42,797 nt of DNA from Candidatus Gallimonas merdae (GTDB lineage Bacteria; Bacillota; Clostridia; Christensenellales; Borkfalkiaceae): positions 1 through 42,797 of the forward strand of contig CAJFRT010000015.1 of NCBI GenBank assembly GCA_904419525.1, in the 5' to 3' direction. This document shows positions 23,601 through 30,617 of this stretch, piece after piece (the stretch's first letter is position 1; each line of letters starts with the position of its first letter). Position numbers and translations under genes: made by a program. The notes beneath the pieces were generated by a model. The model was given only the letters and a program-made list of their open reading frames with translations, was not told where the DNA came from and ran no database searches.

Positions 23601-24717
23601 GATCGATGTCACGGTGGTCGATCGTCTGAAAGCCACAAAACAGGTCTCCGGCCTCATGGACGAGGGGAAGATCGACTATATCATTTATACGGGAAAGACG
23701 GACGTCGATTCCATCAACGACTATATCGAACTGCATCACCACGCCATTCTGCTCGGGATCACGGTGCTCACTTCGCTCGATACGGCCAATGCGCTCTGCG
23801 ATATCATTGCAAGTAAATTTACGGAATACAATACCGAGCTTGTGGATATCAATCATCTGCGGACCAAAAAGACGGAACTTGCATTCACCAAGATGCAGTC
23901 CTGCGGAAACGACTATATCTACTTTGAAGACCTTGACGGAAAAATCACCTGTCCGGAATCGCTCGCGGTCAACTTTGTGGATCGCCATTACGGGATCGGC
24001 GGAGACGGGATTGTCCTTATCGAGCGTTCGGAGATCGCAGATGCCAAGATGCGCATCTTCAATCAGGACGGCAGCGAGGGACAGATGGCCGGAAATGCGA
24101 TCCGATGCGTCGCAAAGTATCTCTATGAGAACGGCATCGTGAAGGACACGAGCATGACCATTGAGACCATGAGCGGCGTCCGGGAAGTCAAAGTGTATTC
24201 GTTCGGCGGAGTGGTCACCTCGGCGAGTGCGGATCTGGGGGTCGTGGAGCTGCGCGGCGAGCGGATCCCTTCCGTTTGGAAAGGGGATAAGATCGTCAAT
24301 CAGCCGATGGAGATCGACGGCACGAGCTATCATGTGACGCTGGTCAATCTCGGAAACCCGCACTGCGTGATCTTCTGCGATAAAGTGGACGATGTTCCGG
24401 TGCAGACGCTTGGACCGCGCATCGAAAACAGCGAATATTTCCCTGCCAAGACGAATGTGGAATTTATTCGCGTCGTCAACGAGAGCACGGTGAAAATGCG
24501 CGTATGGGAGCGCGGGAACGGCGAAACATGGGCCTGCGGAACGGGAGCGGCCGCCGCAGCGGTTGCCTGCGTGCTCAACGGCCTGTGCAAGGCGGATACC
24601 GACATCACCGTCAAGGTAAAGGGCGGCGATCTCATGGTGCGCTATCATTCGCAGGACGGTCACGTTACTCTGACCGGGAATGTCGAAAAAATTTATGAGG
24701 GAACGGTGGAGTTCTGA
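20659..24717 (+). CDS. carB: carbamoyl-phosphate synthase large subunit fused to diaminopimelate epimerase (CarB-DapF)
   Basis: 1352 residues against about 1070 for ordinary CarB. Residues 1-1068 are a complete CarB: two ATP-grasp halves opening GSGPIVIGQAAEFDY and GSGPIRIGQGIEFDY, NPRVSRSSALASKATG in the first half, and a C-terminal MGS-like regulatory domain ending ELVDINHLR. After about five residues (TKKTE) the same frame continues into DapF (about 1074-1352) with FTKMQSCGNDYIYF, HYGIGGDGI, IFNQDGSEG, ERGNGETWACGTGA (catalytic Cys1293) and the C-terminal TGNVEKIYEGTVEF. The first DapF catalytic Cys is Ala1144 (QMAGNAIRC). There is no stop codon, no start with a ribosome site and no gap at the junction. 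CarB makes carbamoyl phosphate; DapF converts LL- to meso-diaminopimelate for lysine and peptidoglycan. Confidence 0.9.
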   Translation: MPKRSDIKKVLVIGSGPIVIGQAAEFDYAGAQACRVLKDAGVNVVLCNSNPATIMTDKMLADEIYLEPLTEDSLKRIIIKERPDSLLASLGGQTGLTMGCKLAKEGFLDEWGVKLIGTKLDAIDRAEDRELFKETMEKIGQPVVPSDIAYTVDECVAIADKLGYPVIVRPAFTLGGAGGGVAHDEEELRLISHNGLMLSPITQVLIEKYIGGWKEIEFEVLRDSAGNVITVCSMENFDPVGIHTGDSIVIAPAVTLSDKEYQMLRTASLDIITELGIEGGCNCQFALYPDSFEYAVIEVNPRVSRSSALASKATGYPIAKVATKIALGYTLDEIRNDVTGKTYACFEPAIDYVVVKLPKWPFDKFLYAKRELGSRMKATGEVMAIGTSFEQAIMKAVRGAEIGLDTLNHAKFEPMSADELRTEIGKMTDERLFAVYAALKKGIPVEEIYAVTKIDEWFLCKLKNLVDYEAAITGQKLSRTQYLEGKRLGYPDKALARFSGEKLPSHRRAVFKMVDTCAAEFAAKTPYFYSTYDEPDHDEALPFVKNSKKKRIVVIGSGPIRIGQGIEFDYSSVHCVWTLKELGYEVVIINNNPETVSTDFDTADRLYFEPLTPEDVQNVLDVEKPYGVVITFGGQTAIKLCGYLDKTGTRILGTSADSVDMAEDRERFDELLETFHIARPKGLTVMTKEEAISAAETLGYPVLLRPSYVIGGQNMTIAFTENDISRYMDVILAQHIENPVLCDKYLMGSELEVDAISDGTDVLIPGIMQHIERAGVHSGDSIAVYPPYHLSDAMLEKIVDISTKLALSLKTKGLINIQYLIYQNQLYVIEVNPRASRTIPYISKVTGVPMVELATKIMAGAKLKKLGFGTGLYPNSPYVAVKVPVFSFEKLNDVNSQLGPEMKSTGEVLGIGKTFEEALFKGLVSAGFKMCHPTKEKPVGVYFTVNDQDKFEIVSIAKKFADLGCNLYATAGTAKVISELGIDVTVVDRLKATKQVSGLMDEGKIDYIIYTGKTDVDSINDYIELHHHAILLGITVLTSLDTANALCDIIASKFTEYNTELVDINHLRTKKTELAFTKMQSCGNDYIYFEDLDGKITCPESLAVNFVDRHYGIGGDGIVLIERSEIADAKMRIFNQDGSEGQMAGNAIRCVAKYLYENGIVKDTSMTIETMSGVREVKVYSFGGVVTSASADLGVVELRGERIPSVWKGDKIVNQPMEIDGTSYHVTLVNLGNPHCVIFCDKVDDVPVQTLGPRIENSEYFPAKTNVEFIRVVNESTVKMRVWERGNGETWACGTGAAAAAVACVLNGLCKADTDITVKVKGGDLMVRYHSQDGHVTLTGNVEKIYEGTVEF

Positions 24718-25322
24718 TGGCCCGCTCTGCATTCTATGAAGAGAGCGCCATTTCGACACGGGAACGTCAGGAACGGCGCATGTATCAGGTCTTTCATATT
24801 GCAAGCATCATTGTGCTTGTGATCGCGGCGCTGCTTGTGCTTTTTTCGCTGACTTCGGTTCCGGCAATTCTCTCCAATGAAGAACTCGACGGAACGGGAA
24901 AGGCGATCAGCATTATTTTCTGGTTTCTGCCCATTCTCTCGCTGGTCGGATTCTTTTTCCTGTTCCGATATGTCAAACGGCGCAATAATGTCAGTTTTGA
25001 CTACACGTTTGTAGAGGACGAACTGCGTGTAACCAAAGTATTTAACGGAAAGTCCCGCAAGCATATCCGCACGTTCAAGGCGGATCAGATCCTGAAGATC
25101 GGATATGTGGACAGTGCTTCGTTTGATCGCACGATTGCCGGATTGCAGGGAAAAAAGGCGATCCCGCTGACTCCGAACAGGGAGCCGGCGGAGGGGAAAG
25201 AGTTCATCTATCTGCTCTATTCCACCTCTTCCGAAAAGAAAGTGTACGTCATTGAGTGCAGACAGGAACTTCTGGAGTATCTCGTCTTTGCGGCGGGAAG
25301 AAGCAAATTTGAACGCAAATGA
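24717..25322 (+). CDS. two-helix membrane protein of unknown function (DUF6106-like)
   Basis: 201 residues. A cytosolic N-terminal helix (TRERQERRMYQVFHIA) is followed by two membrane segments (about 25-47 and 62-82). The basic strand-rich domain begins RYVKRRNNVSFDYTFVEDELRVTKVF and contains IECRQELLEYLV near the end. From memory it resembles DUF6106 of Clostridia; this is not certain. The start overlaps the carB-dapF stop by one base (TGATG) and its own stop overlaps the desulfurase start (ATGA), so translation is likely coupled on both sides. Confidence 0.82.
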   Translation: MARSAFYEESAISTRERQERRMYQVFHIASIIVLVIAALLVLFSLTSVPAILSNEELDGTGKAISIIFWFLPILSLVGFFFLFRYVKRRNNVSFDYTFVEDELRVTKVFNGKSRKHIRTFKADQILKIGYVDSASFDRTIAGLQGKKAIPLTPNREPAEGKEFIYLLYSTSSEKKVYVIECRQELLEYLVFAAGRSKFERK

Positions 25323-26437
25323 TTTATCTGGACAATGCAGCGACAACGCGCCCCTCTGACGGGGCGCTTGCGCGTGCACAGCATTTTTTGACGGAATGTT
25401 ATTATAATCCCTCCGCGCTCTACGGCGGCGGGGCGGAGGCGGGTCGCCTTCTGACGGAGGCCCGTTCTTTTCTTGTGTCCCGGATCGCGGATCCCGCACA
25501 GTTTTCGCTGGTATTCACTTCCTGCGGAACGGAAGCGGACAACCAGGCGATCTTTTCTGCGGCAAGGCGCGGAAATGCTGTCACGACGCAGGGGGAACAT
25601 GCTGCGGTCTACGAGAGCTTCAAAGAGCTGAAAAACCGCGGCGTGGAACCGCGTTTTGCTCCTGTACGCGCGGACGGCAGTGTCGACGCCGATGCGCTCA
25701 TTGAGATGGTGGACGCGGAGACGTCGCTCGTTTCCGTCATACATGTCTCCAACGAGACGGGTGCAATCAACGATATTGCGCAGATCGCGCGCCGTGTCAA
25801 ACAAAAAAATCCCCGCGCGGTGTTCATGAGCGACGGGGTGCAGGCCTTCGGAAAAATTGACGTCCGGCTGACGAAAGAGATCGATCTGTACACGGTCAGC
25901 GCGCACAAGATCGGCGGATTAAAGGGAACGGGCGCGCTTCTGCGGCGGAAAAGCTATACGGCCATCAGCCCTTATCTTCATGGCGGAGGCCAGGAAAACG
26001 GGCTCAGAAGCGGCACGGAAAACGTATTCGGGATCGCATGCTTTTATTATGCCGCGCAGGAAAAGTTTTCCTCGATGGCGGAAGACGGGGTACGGCTCGC
26101 TCAGGCGAAGGAACGGCTTTGGGAGCTGCTCGATAAAAAGATTTACAGCCGCATTTCGCCGCAGGATGGGTCTCCCTGTATTCTGACTGTTTCGGCCGCA
26201 GGGAGGCGCGGCGAGACGCTTCAGCGTATGCTCTGGGATATGGGGATCGCCGTCGGAACGGGAAGTGCCTGCAATTCCAAAAAGCCGCACAGCCGCGTTC
26301 TTCAGGCGTGCGGGCTGGATCAGCGTATGCTGGACGGCGTGCTGCGCGTCAGTTTTTCGCCTTCCAATACGGCAGAAGATGCGAAGGCTGCGGCGCTTGC
26401 CATGAACGAAGCGGCGCGGGCATTCGGAGGAAACTGA
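25319..26437 (+). CDS. cysteine desulfurase, NifS/IscS family, paired with thiI
   Basis: 372 residues, PLP-dependent class V aminotransferase fold. It removes sulfur from cysteine as an enzyme-bound persulfide. The N-terminal YLDNAATTRPS, Schiff-base Lys197 in VSAHKIGGLKGTGALL and catalytic Cys318 in GTGSACNSKKP are visible. The neighbouring thiI shows that it probably serves 4-thiouridine formation in tRNA, as NifZ does for ThiI in B. subtilis. The stop is 1 bp from the thiI start. Confidence 0.93.
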   Translation: MIYLDNAATTRPSDGALARAQHFLTECYYNPSALYGGGAEAGRLLTEARSFLVSRIADPAQFSLVFTSCGTEADNQAIFSAARRGNAVTTQGEHAAVYESFKELKNRGVEPRFAPVRADGSVDADALIEMVDAETSLVSVIHVSNETGAINDIAQIARRVKQKNPRAVFMSDGVQAFGKIDVRLTKEIDLYTVSAHKIGGLKGTGALLRRKSYTAISPYLHGGGQENGLRSGTENVFGIACFYYAAQEKFSSMAEDGVRLAQAKERLWELLDKKIYSRISPQDGSPCILTVSAAGRRGETLQRMLWDMGIAVGTGSACNSKKPHSRVLQACGLDQRMLDGVLRVSFSPSNTAEDAKAAALAMNEAARAFGGN

Positions 26438-26438
26438 A

Positions 26439-27602
26439 GTGGAGAATCTGGAGAAAGTTATCATTGTCCGCTATGCGGAAATTCATCTCAAGGGAAAGAA
26501 CCGCGGATATTTTGAGCGGGTATTTACCGTCAATCTTGAAAAGGCACTCAAAGGGCTTCGGCACGAACTCCGTCGGACGAGCGGGCGCTACCTGGTAGCG
26601 GCCTTCGATGAACGTGATGCAGATGAGATCTGCGCGCGGATTTCCCGGGTGTTCGGCGTCCATTCTTATTCGGTCGGGTACCGTGTTCCCAATGACCTGG
26701 AACATCTTTTTACGGCGGCAAAAGTCATCTGTCCTCAGGACGGGACATTCAAAGTGGATACGCACCGTGCCGATAAAAAGTATCCGCTCACTTCTCCCGA
26801 ACTCAATGCGGAGATCGGCGCGCGCCTGCTGGCGGAGTATCCGGGGCTGAAAGTCGATATCCGTTCGCCGCAGAGCACGGTCTGCCTCGATATCCGCGAG
26901 GACGGTTCCGCGCTTGTGTTCGGAAGTTTTGAAGAAGGCGTCGGGGGAATGCCCGTCGGCACCTCGTCGAAGGGTCTTCTTCTGATCTCCGGCGGCATCG
27001 ATTCGCCGGTGGCGGGGTATATGATGGCAAAGCGCGGAATGGACGTGAATTTTCTGCATTTTCACAGCTATCCGTATACCAACGAGCAGGCAAAGGACAA
27101 GGTGGTCGAACTGGCGCGCATTCTTTCGCGCTATACCGGGGGAGAAGAGGTCTCCACGGTCAAAGTGACCCATATTCAGGAGGAGATCCACAAAAAGTGT
27201 GCGGCGGAACTCAACGTGACGCTTCTGCGCAGATTCATGTTCCGCATCGCTGAACGGGTCGCGCAGATGCGCGGCGCGAAGTGCCTGATCACCGGGGAAA
27301 GCCTCGGACAGGTCGCATCGCAGACCATCGAGGGGATCACGTCGTCCAATGCTGTTGTGACGCTCCCCGTTCTGCGGCCCCTGATCGGATTTGACAAAGA
27401 GGAGATCATCGTCCGTGCCAAAAAGATCGGCACATTTGAGACTTCGGTTCTTCCGTACGAGGATTGCTGCACGGTCTTTCTTCCGGAATTCCCCGCAATC
27501 AAACCCAAGCTTCCCTATATCGAAGAAGAGGAAAAGAAACTGGATATTGAAGCGCTCGTGCAGGAGGCGATCGGAACGCTTGAAAGGATCCCGCTTCGCT
27601 GA
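26439..27602 (+). CDS. thiI: tRNA 4-thiouridine synthetase ThiI
   Basis: 387 residues, the form without a C-terminal rhodanese domain. It activates U8 of tRNA with ATP and transfers sulfur from the desulfurase; it can also act in thiamine synthesis. N-terminal ferredoxin-like domain (VRYAEIHLKGKNRGYFE), THUMP domain (about 60-165), and PP-loop LLISGGIDSPVAGYMM. GTG start with CGGAGGA at good spacing; the frame has no better ATG. The last 88 bp are overlapped by the antiparallel penicillin-binding protein gene, and no terminator is visible. Confidence 0.95.
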   Translation: MENLEKVIIVRYAEIHLKGKNRGYFERVFTVNLEKALKGLRHELRRTSGRYLVAAFDERDADEICARISRVFGVHSYSVGYRVPNDLEHLFTAAKVICPQDGTFKVDTHRADKKYPLTSPELNAEIGARLLAEYPGLKVDIRSPQSTVCLDIREDGSALVFGSFEEGVGGMPVGTSSKGLLLISGGIDSPVAGYMMAKRGMDVNFLHFHSYPYTNEQAKDKVVELARILSRYTGGEEVSTVKVTHIQEEIHKKCAAELNVTLLRRFMFRIAERVAQMRGAKCLITGESLGQVASQTIEGITSSNAVVTLPVLRPLIGFDKEEIIVRAKKIGTFETSVLPYEDCCTVFLPEFPAIKPKLPYIEEEEKKLDIEALVQEAIGTLERIPLR

Positions 27603-29779
27603 ATATCCCACCAGTCATCGGGGAGTTTGCTCTTCGCCGGAAGGGTGACGGAGGGGAGAACGACGGGGTTTCCCGTGTGTTCCTTGTACTTCGGCAAAAC
27701 GGTATAGACATAGGTCTCTCCCGCCCTGACGGAATTGTCGCATATGGTATTCCTGTATTTTCCGCTGTAAATCGTGGCTTTTTGGCCGCGATTTTCTCGT
27801 ATTATCTCATAATCATAGTACTCTGTCTGACATAATACTATTTTGACCGTTCCGTTTTGCAGGCTGATCTCCGGTGTTTTGATGCTTGGAAGAGAGTATC
27901 TCGTACTGACCTGCAGGGGCTGGGAACACTTTCTGAAATATTCTTCCGGGTCGGTACAGGGCGGGGCCGCCGGGTCCCCGAGCAAGACGGCATGATCGGC
28001 CTCATATGCCTCCTTGTCGTAGTGCAGGCGGACAATTTCATCGCATGCGGGGAAGGGCGCGGGAGAGGTGTTTTTATAGAGTGCGCGATTGATCCGAAGA
28101 GCTTCGTTTGCGGGGAGCCCGCCGCCGGTCGCTTCAATGGGCGAATGGTCCGCATTCCCGAACCAGACGGCGACGACATGATCGGTCGTATAACTGATGC
28201 AGTATGCATCCGTATTCCCGCTGTCGGTCCCCGCGGTTCCTGTCTTTGCGCAGATCGGAAAGGGAAGTGATTTCAGCCTTTTTGCCGTTCCTTCCTGCGC
28301 GGCGGTCATCAGCATATCGTTTGTCAGCCAGCAGACATCTTCGGAAAAGACTTTGCGGTGGCGGACTTCACGTTGGTACAGCGTTCTGTTTTTTCCGTCT
28401 GTCACGCGTTCAATCGTGGCGGAGGGGGTGAATGAACCCCCGCACGCGAGCGTTGCATACCCGTCCGCAAGTTCGGGCAGGCGGAATCCGGTGCTCATGC
28501 CGCCAAGGGCAAGGGCGAGCGACTTGTCTTCGTCCGGAACATCGAGATCCATGCCGGCAAGGTAGTCGGTGCCTCGTGCGACGCCGAGTTCGTTCAGGAT
28601 CCTGACGGCCGGAATGTTGACGCTGTGGGCGAGCGCATAGCGGACGCTCATATATTTTCCAGACGCACCGTTGTAATCGTCCGGAGCGTACCCTCCGAAA
28701 TCCGTCCGCGTGTCAAGGACGGGCGTTGCGGGACAGATTAGGTTTTCTTCGAGGGCGGGAGCGTAGACGAGCAGCGGCTTGATGGTGGACGCGGGCGAGC
28801 GCGCCGGCGTTCCCGCGGTGGAGGAGAGCGCGATCAGAGCGTCTTTCCGGTTGTCGCGGATGAGTGCACAGTAGTCGCTGTCGCAGTCTGCTTCGTCGAG
28901 TTCGGACTGTAATTCCGGGTCATAATAGGTATAGACTTCGAGTGCTCCCCAATCTCCCGATTTTGCGTCCGGGAACAGTTCGGCAAGTTCGTCCCAGACG
29001 CGCGAGAGATAGGCGTTCTGAAGGTGTTCCTTTGCGGGTTCTTCGGGGAGAGGTTTTTGGGTGGCGGAACGATATGTTTCTTCGTCCAGGTAGCCCTGCG
29101 CCTTCATGAGAGAAAGTACAAGGTTGCGCCGGTTCAGGCAGCTCTCCGCGTCCCGGAAGGGGGAATATCGGTTCGGAGAGCGGACGATCGCGGCCAGCAT
29201 CGCGCTCTCTGCGACGTCGAGCTGCGCGGCATGTTTTCCGAAATAGAATTGCGCCGCGTTCTCGATTCCGAATGCGCTGTGTCCGAAATAGATGGAGTTG
29301 AGGTAGAGCGTCAGGATCTCTTCTTTGCTGTAATGCTTTTCCAGGGTGCGGGCAAGTTTGAATTCTTTGAGTTTGCGTTCAATGGTTTTTTCGCTGGTGA
29401 GGTGGGTGTTTTTGATGAGTTGCTGTGAGATCGTTGAGGCGCCTTCCTTGAAGGAGAAGCTGGTAAGGTTGTGCCAGAGTGCGGCAAACACGCGCTTTGT
29501 GTCGATGCCGTGGTGTTCGTAAAAGCGCTTGTCCTCGACGGCGACAAAGGCCTGTCCGACGTGCGGAGGAAGCGTTTCAAGCGTTGCATCTGCCTGAACG
29601 GCGGCAGGGATCTCGTTGCCGTTCCGGTCAAACAGTCTGACATAGGCGGTGGGCATGGTAAGTTTGTCCCGCTCCAGGCGGACGCCTGCCGTCACGCCGA
29701 GATAGTAGAGCAGAAAAGCGAGCAGGATGACGAGGAGAAGCCCCGTGACGACTCCTGCAATGGTAAGTGCGCGTTTCAT
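27515..29779 (-). CDS. bifunctional class A penicillin-binding protein
   Basis: 754 residues. One N-terminal transmembrane anchor (about 7-31) is followed by a glycosyltransferase-51 domain with EDKRFYEHHG, GASTISQQLIKN and RKLKEFKLA, then a transpeptidase domain with SPASTIKP (Ser-x-x-Lys), SVN and AKTGTAG. It polymerises and cross-links peptidoglycan outside the membrane. A C-terminal fibronectin-like stretch (VKIVLCQTEYYDYEIIRE, then AGETYVYTVLPKY) precedes a Ser-rich tail. The last 29 codons are read from the antisense of thiI. No obvious Shine-Dalgarno sequence precedes the ATG. Confidence 0.93.
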   Translation of the reverse strand: MKRALTIAGVVTGLLLVILLAFLLYYLGVTAGVRLERDKLTMPTAYVRLFDRNGNEIPAAVQADATLETLPPHVGQAFVAVEDKRFYEHHGIDTKRVFAALWHNLTSFSFKEGASTISQQLIKNTHLTSEKTIERKLKEFKLARTLEKHYSKEEILTLYLNSIYFGHSAFGIENAAQFYFGKHAAQLDVAESAMLAAIVRSPNRYSPFRDAESCLNRRNLVLSLMKAQGYLDEETYRSATQKPLPEEPAKEHLQNAYLSRVWDELAELFPDAKSGDWGALEVYTYYDPELQSELDEADCDSDYCALIRDNRKDALIALSSTAGTPARSPASTIKPLLVYAPALEENLICPATPVLDTRTDFGGYAPDDYNGASGKYMSVRYALAHSVNIPAVRILNELGVARGTDYLAGMDLDVPDEDKSLALALGGMSTGFRLPELADGYATLACGGSFTPSATIERVTDGKNRTLYQREVRHRKVFSEDVCWLTNDMLMTAAQEGTAKRLKSLPFPICAKTGTAGTDSGNTDAYCISYTTDHVVAVWFGNADHSPIEATGGGLPANEALRINRALYKNTSPAPFPACDEIVRLHYDKEAYEADHAVLLGDPAAPPCTDPEEYFRKCSQPLQVSTRYSLPSIKTPEISLQNGTVKIVLCQTEYYDYEIIRENRGQKATIYSGKYRNTICDNSVRAGETYVYTVLPKYKEHTGNPVVLPSVTLPAKSKLPDDWWDIQRSGILSSVPIASCTSASISSFFSSSSI

Positions 29780-29832
29780 CTGTTTCAGTATGTGTCGTGC
29801 GCGGAAAAATTCTCCGAATCCGCCCGCTTTTG

Positions 29833-29861
29833 TTGAAAAAATCGGGGTTTTGTGTTATAAT
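29833..29861 (+). promoter_or_regulatory. promoter of the sir2-miaB-mutS operon
   Basis: TTGAAA (29833-29838), 17-bp spacer, TATAAT (29856-29861), 27 bp before the start codon. Confidence 0.85.
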
Positions 29862-29888
29862 AAGGACTCGGAAAAATCGGAGAACATT

Positions 29889-30617
29889 ATGACACTTGCG
29901 GAAATAGTGGAAAAGAGCCGCAGGATCGTATTCTTCGGCGGGGCAGGTGTTTCGACGGAGAGCGGGATCCCGGACTTTCGCAGCGCCGACGGGCTCTATC
30001 GGCAGAATTACGACGTGCCGCCCGAAACCATTCTGAGCGCGTCCTATTTTTATGCGCACACCGAGGAATTTTATCGGTTTTATCGCGACAGAATGCTTCC
30101 CTTGCAGGCGAAGCCGAATGCCGCACATCATAAACTTGCGCAATGGGAGCGTGCGGGCAAACTGCTTGCCGTTGTCACGCAGAACATTGACGGTCTGCAT
30201 CAGGCGGCCGGCAGTAAGCGGGTGTATGAGCTGCACGGAAGTATCCATGTCAATCGCTGTCTTTCGTGCGGGAAAAGCTATCCCGCATCATGGATCGCGC
30301 AGACCACAGGGATCCCGCGCTGTACCTGCGGGGGGATCGTAAAGCCCGCGGTCGTGCTCTATGAGGAGCCGCTCGACGCATCGGTCATAGACGGTGCGCT
30401 CCGCGCGATCTCGTCTGCCGATACGCTCATTGTGGCGGGAACCTCGCTGACGGTCTACCCCGCTGCCTCCTTTGTCAATTATTTCAGAGGGGATCATCTT
30501 GTGCTGATCAACCGGGATCCGACTCCGCTTGACGGAAAATGTACGCTTGTCCTGCATGAAAAGGTGGGGGAAGCGCTCGGCAAACTGCCTTCATGGCTTT
30601 CAGAGGACACTCCATGA
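29889..30617 (+). CDS. SIR2-family NAD-dependent protein deacylase
   Basis: 242 residues. It removes acetyl or similar groups from lysines with NAD, giving nicotinamide and O-acyl-ADP-ribose. GAGVSTESGIPDFRS, TQNIDGLH and catalytic His116 in ELHGS are present. One zinc pair is CLSCG and the second is CTCGG. The start at 29889 places the GAG motif about 18 residues in, as expected; a longer frame from 29727 overlaps the divergent gene. GGAGAA precedes the ATG. ATGA overlap with miaB. Confidence 0.94.
   Translation: MTLAEIVEKSRRIVFFGGAGVSTESGIPDFRSADGLYRQNYDVPPETILSASYFYAHTEEFYRFYRDRMLPLQAKPNAAHHKLAQWERAGKLLAVVTQNIDGLHQAAGSKRVYELHGSIHVNRCLSCGKSYPASWIAQTTGIPRCTCGGIVKPAVVLYEEPLDASVIDGALRAISSADTLIVAGTSLTVYPAASFVNYFRGDHLVLINRDPTPLDGKCTLVLHEKVGEALGKLPSWLSEDTP

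Noticed and set aside
23840-23900. Sequencing frameshift as the cause of the CarB-DapF fusion
   Set aside because: Both domains are in the same frame and intact up to the joint, so a frameshift is not needed to explain the sequence. A lost stop codon through read error remains possible and is listed as a check.
20629-24804. A 1391-codon open frame on the minus strand opposite carB-dapF
   Set aside because: It mirrors the codon pattern of the plus-strand gene, has no recognisable domain and no ribosome site. It is a by-product of high-GC codon usage.
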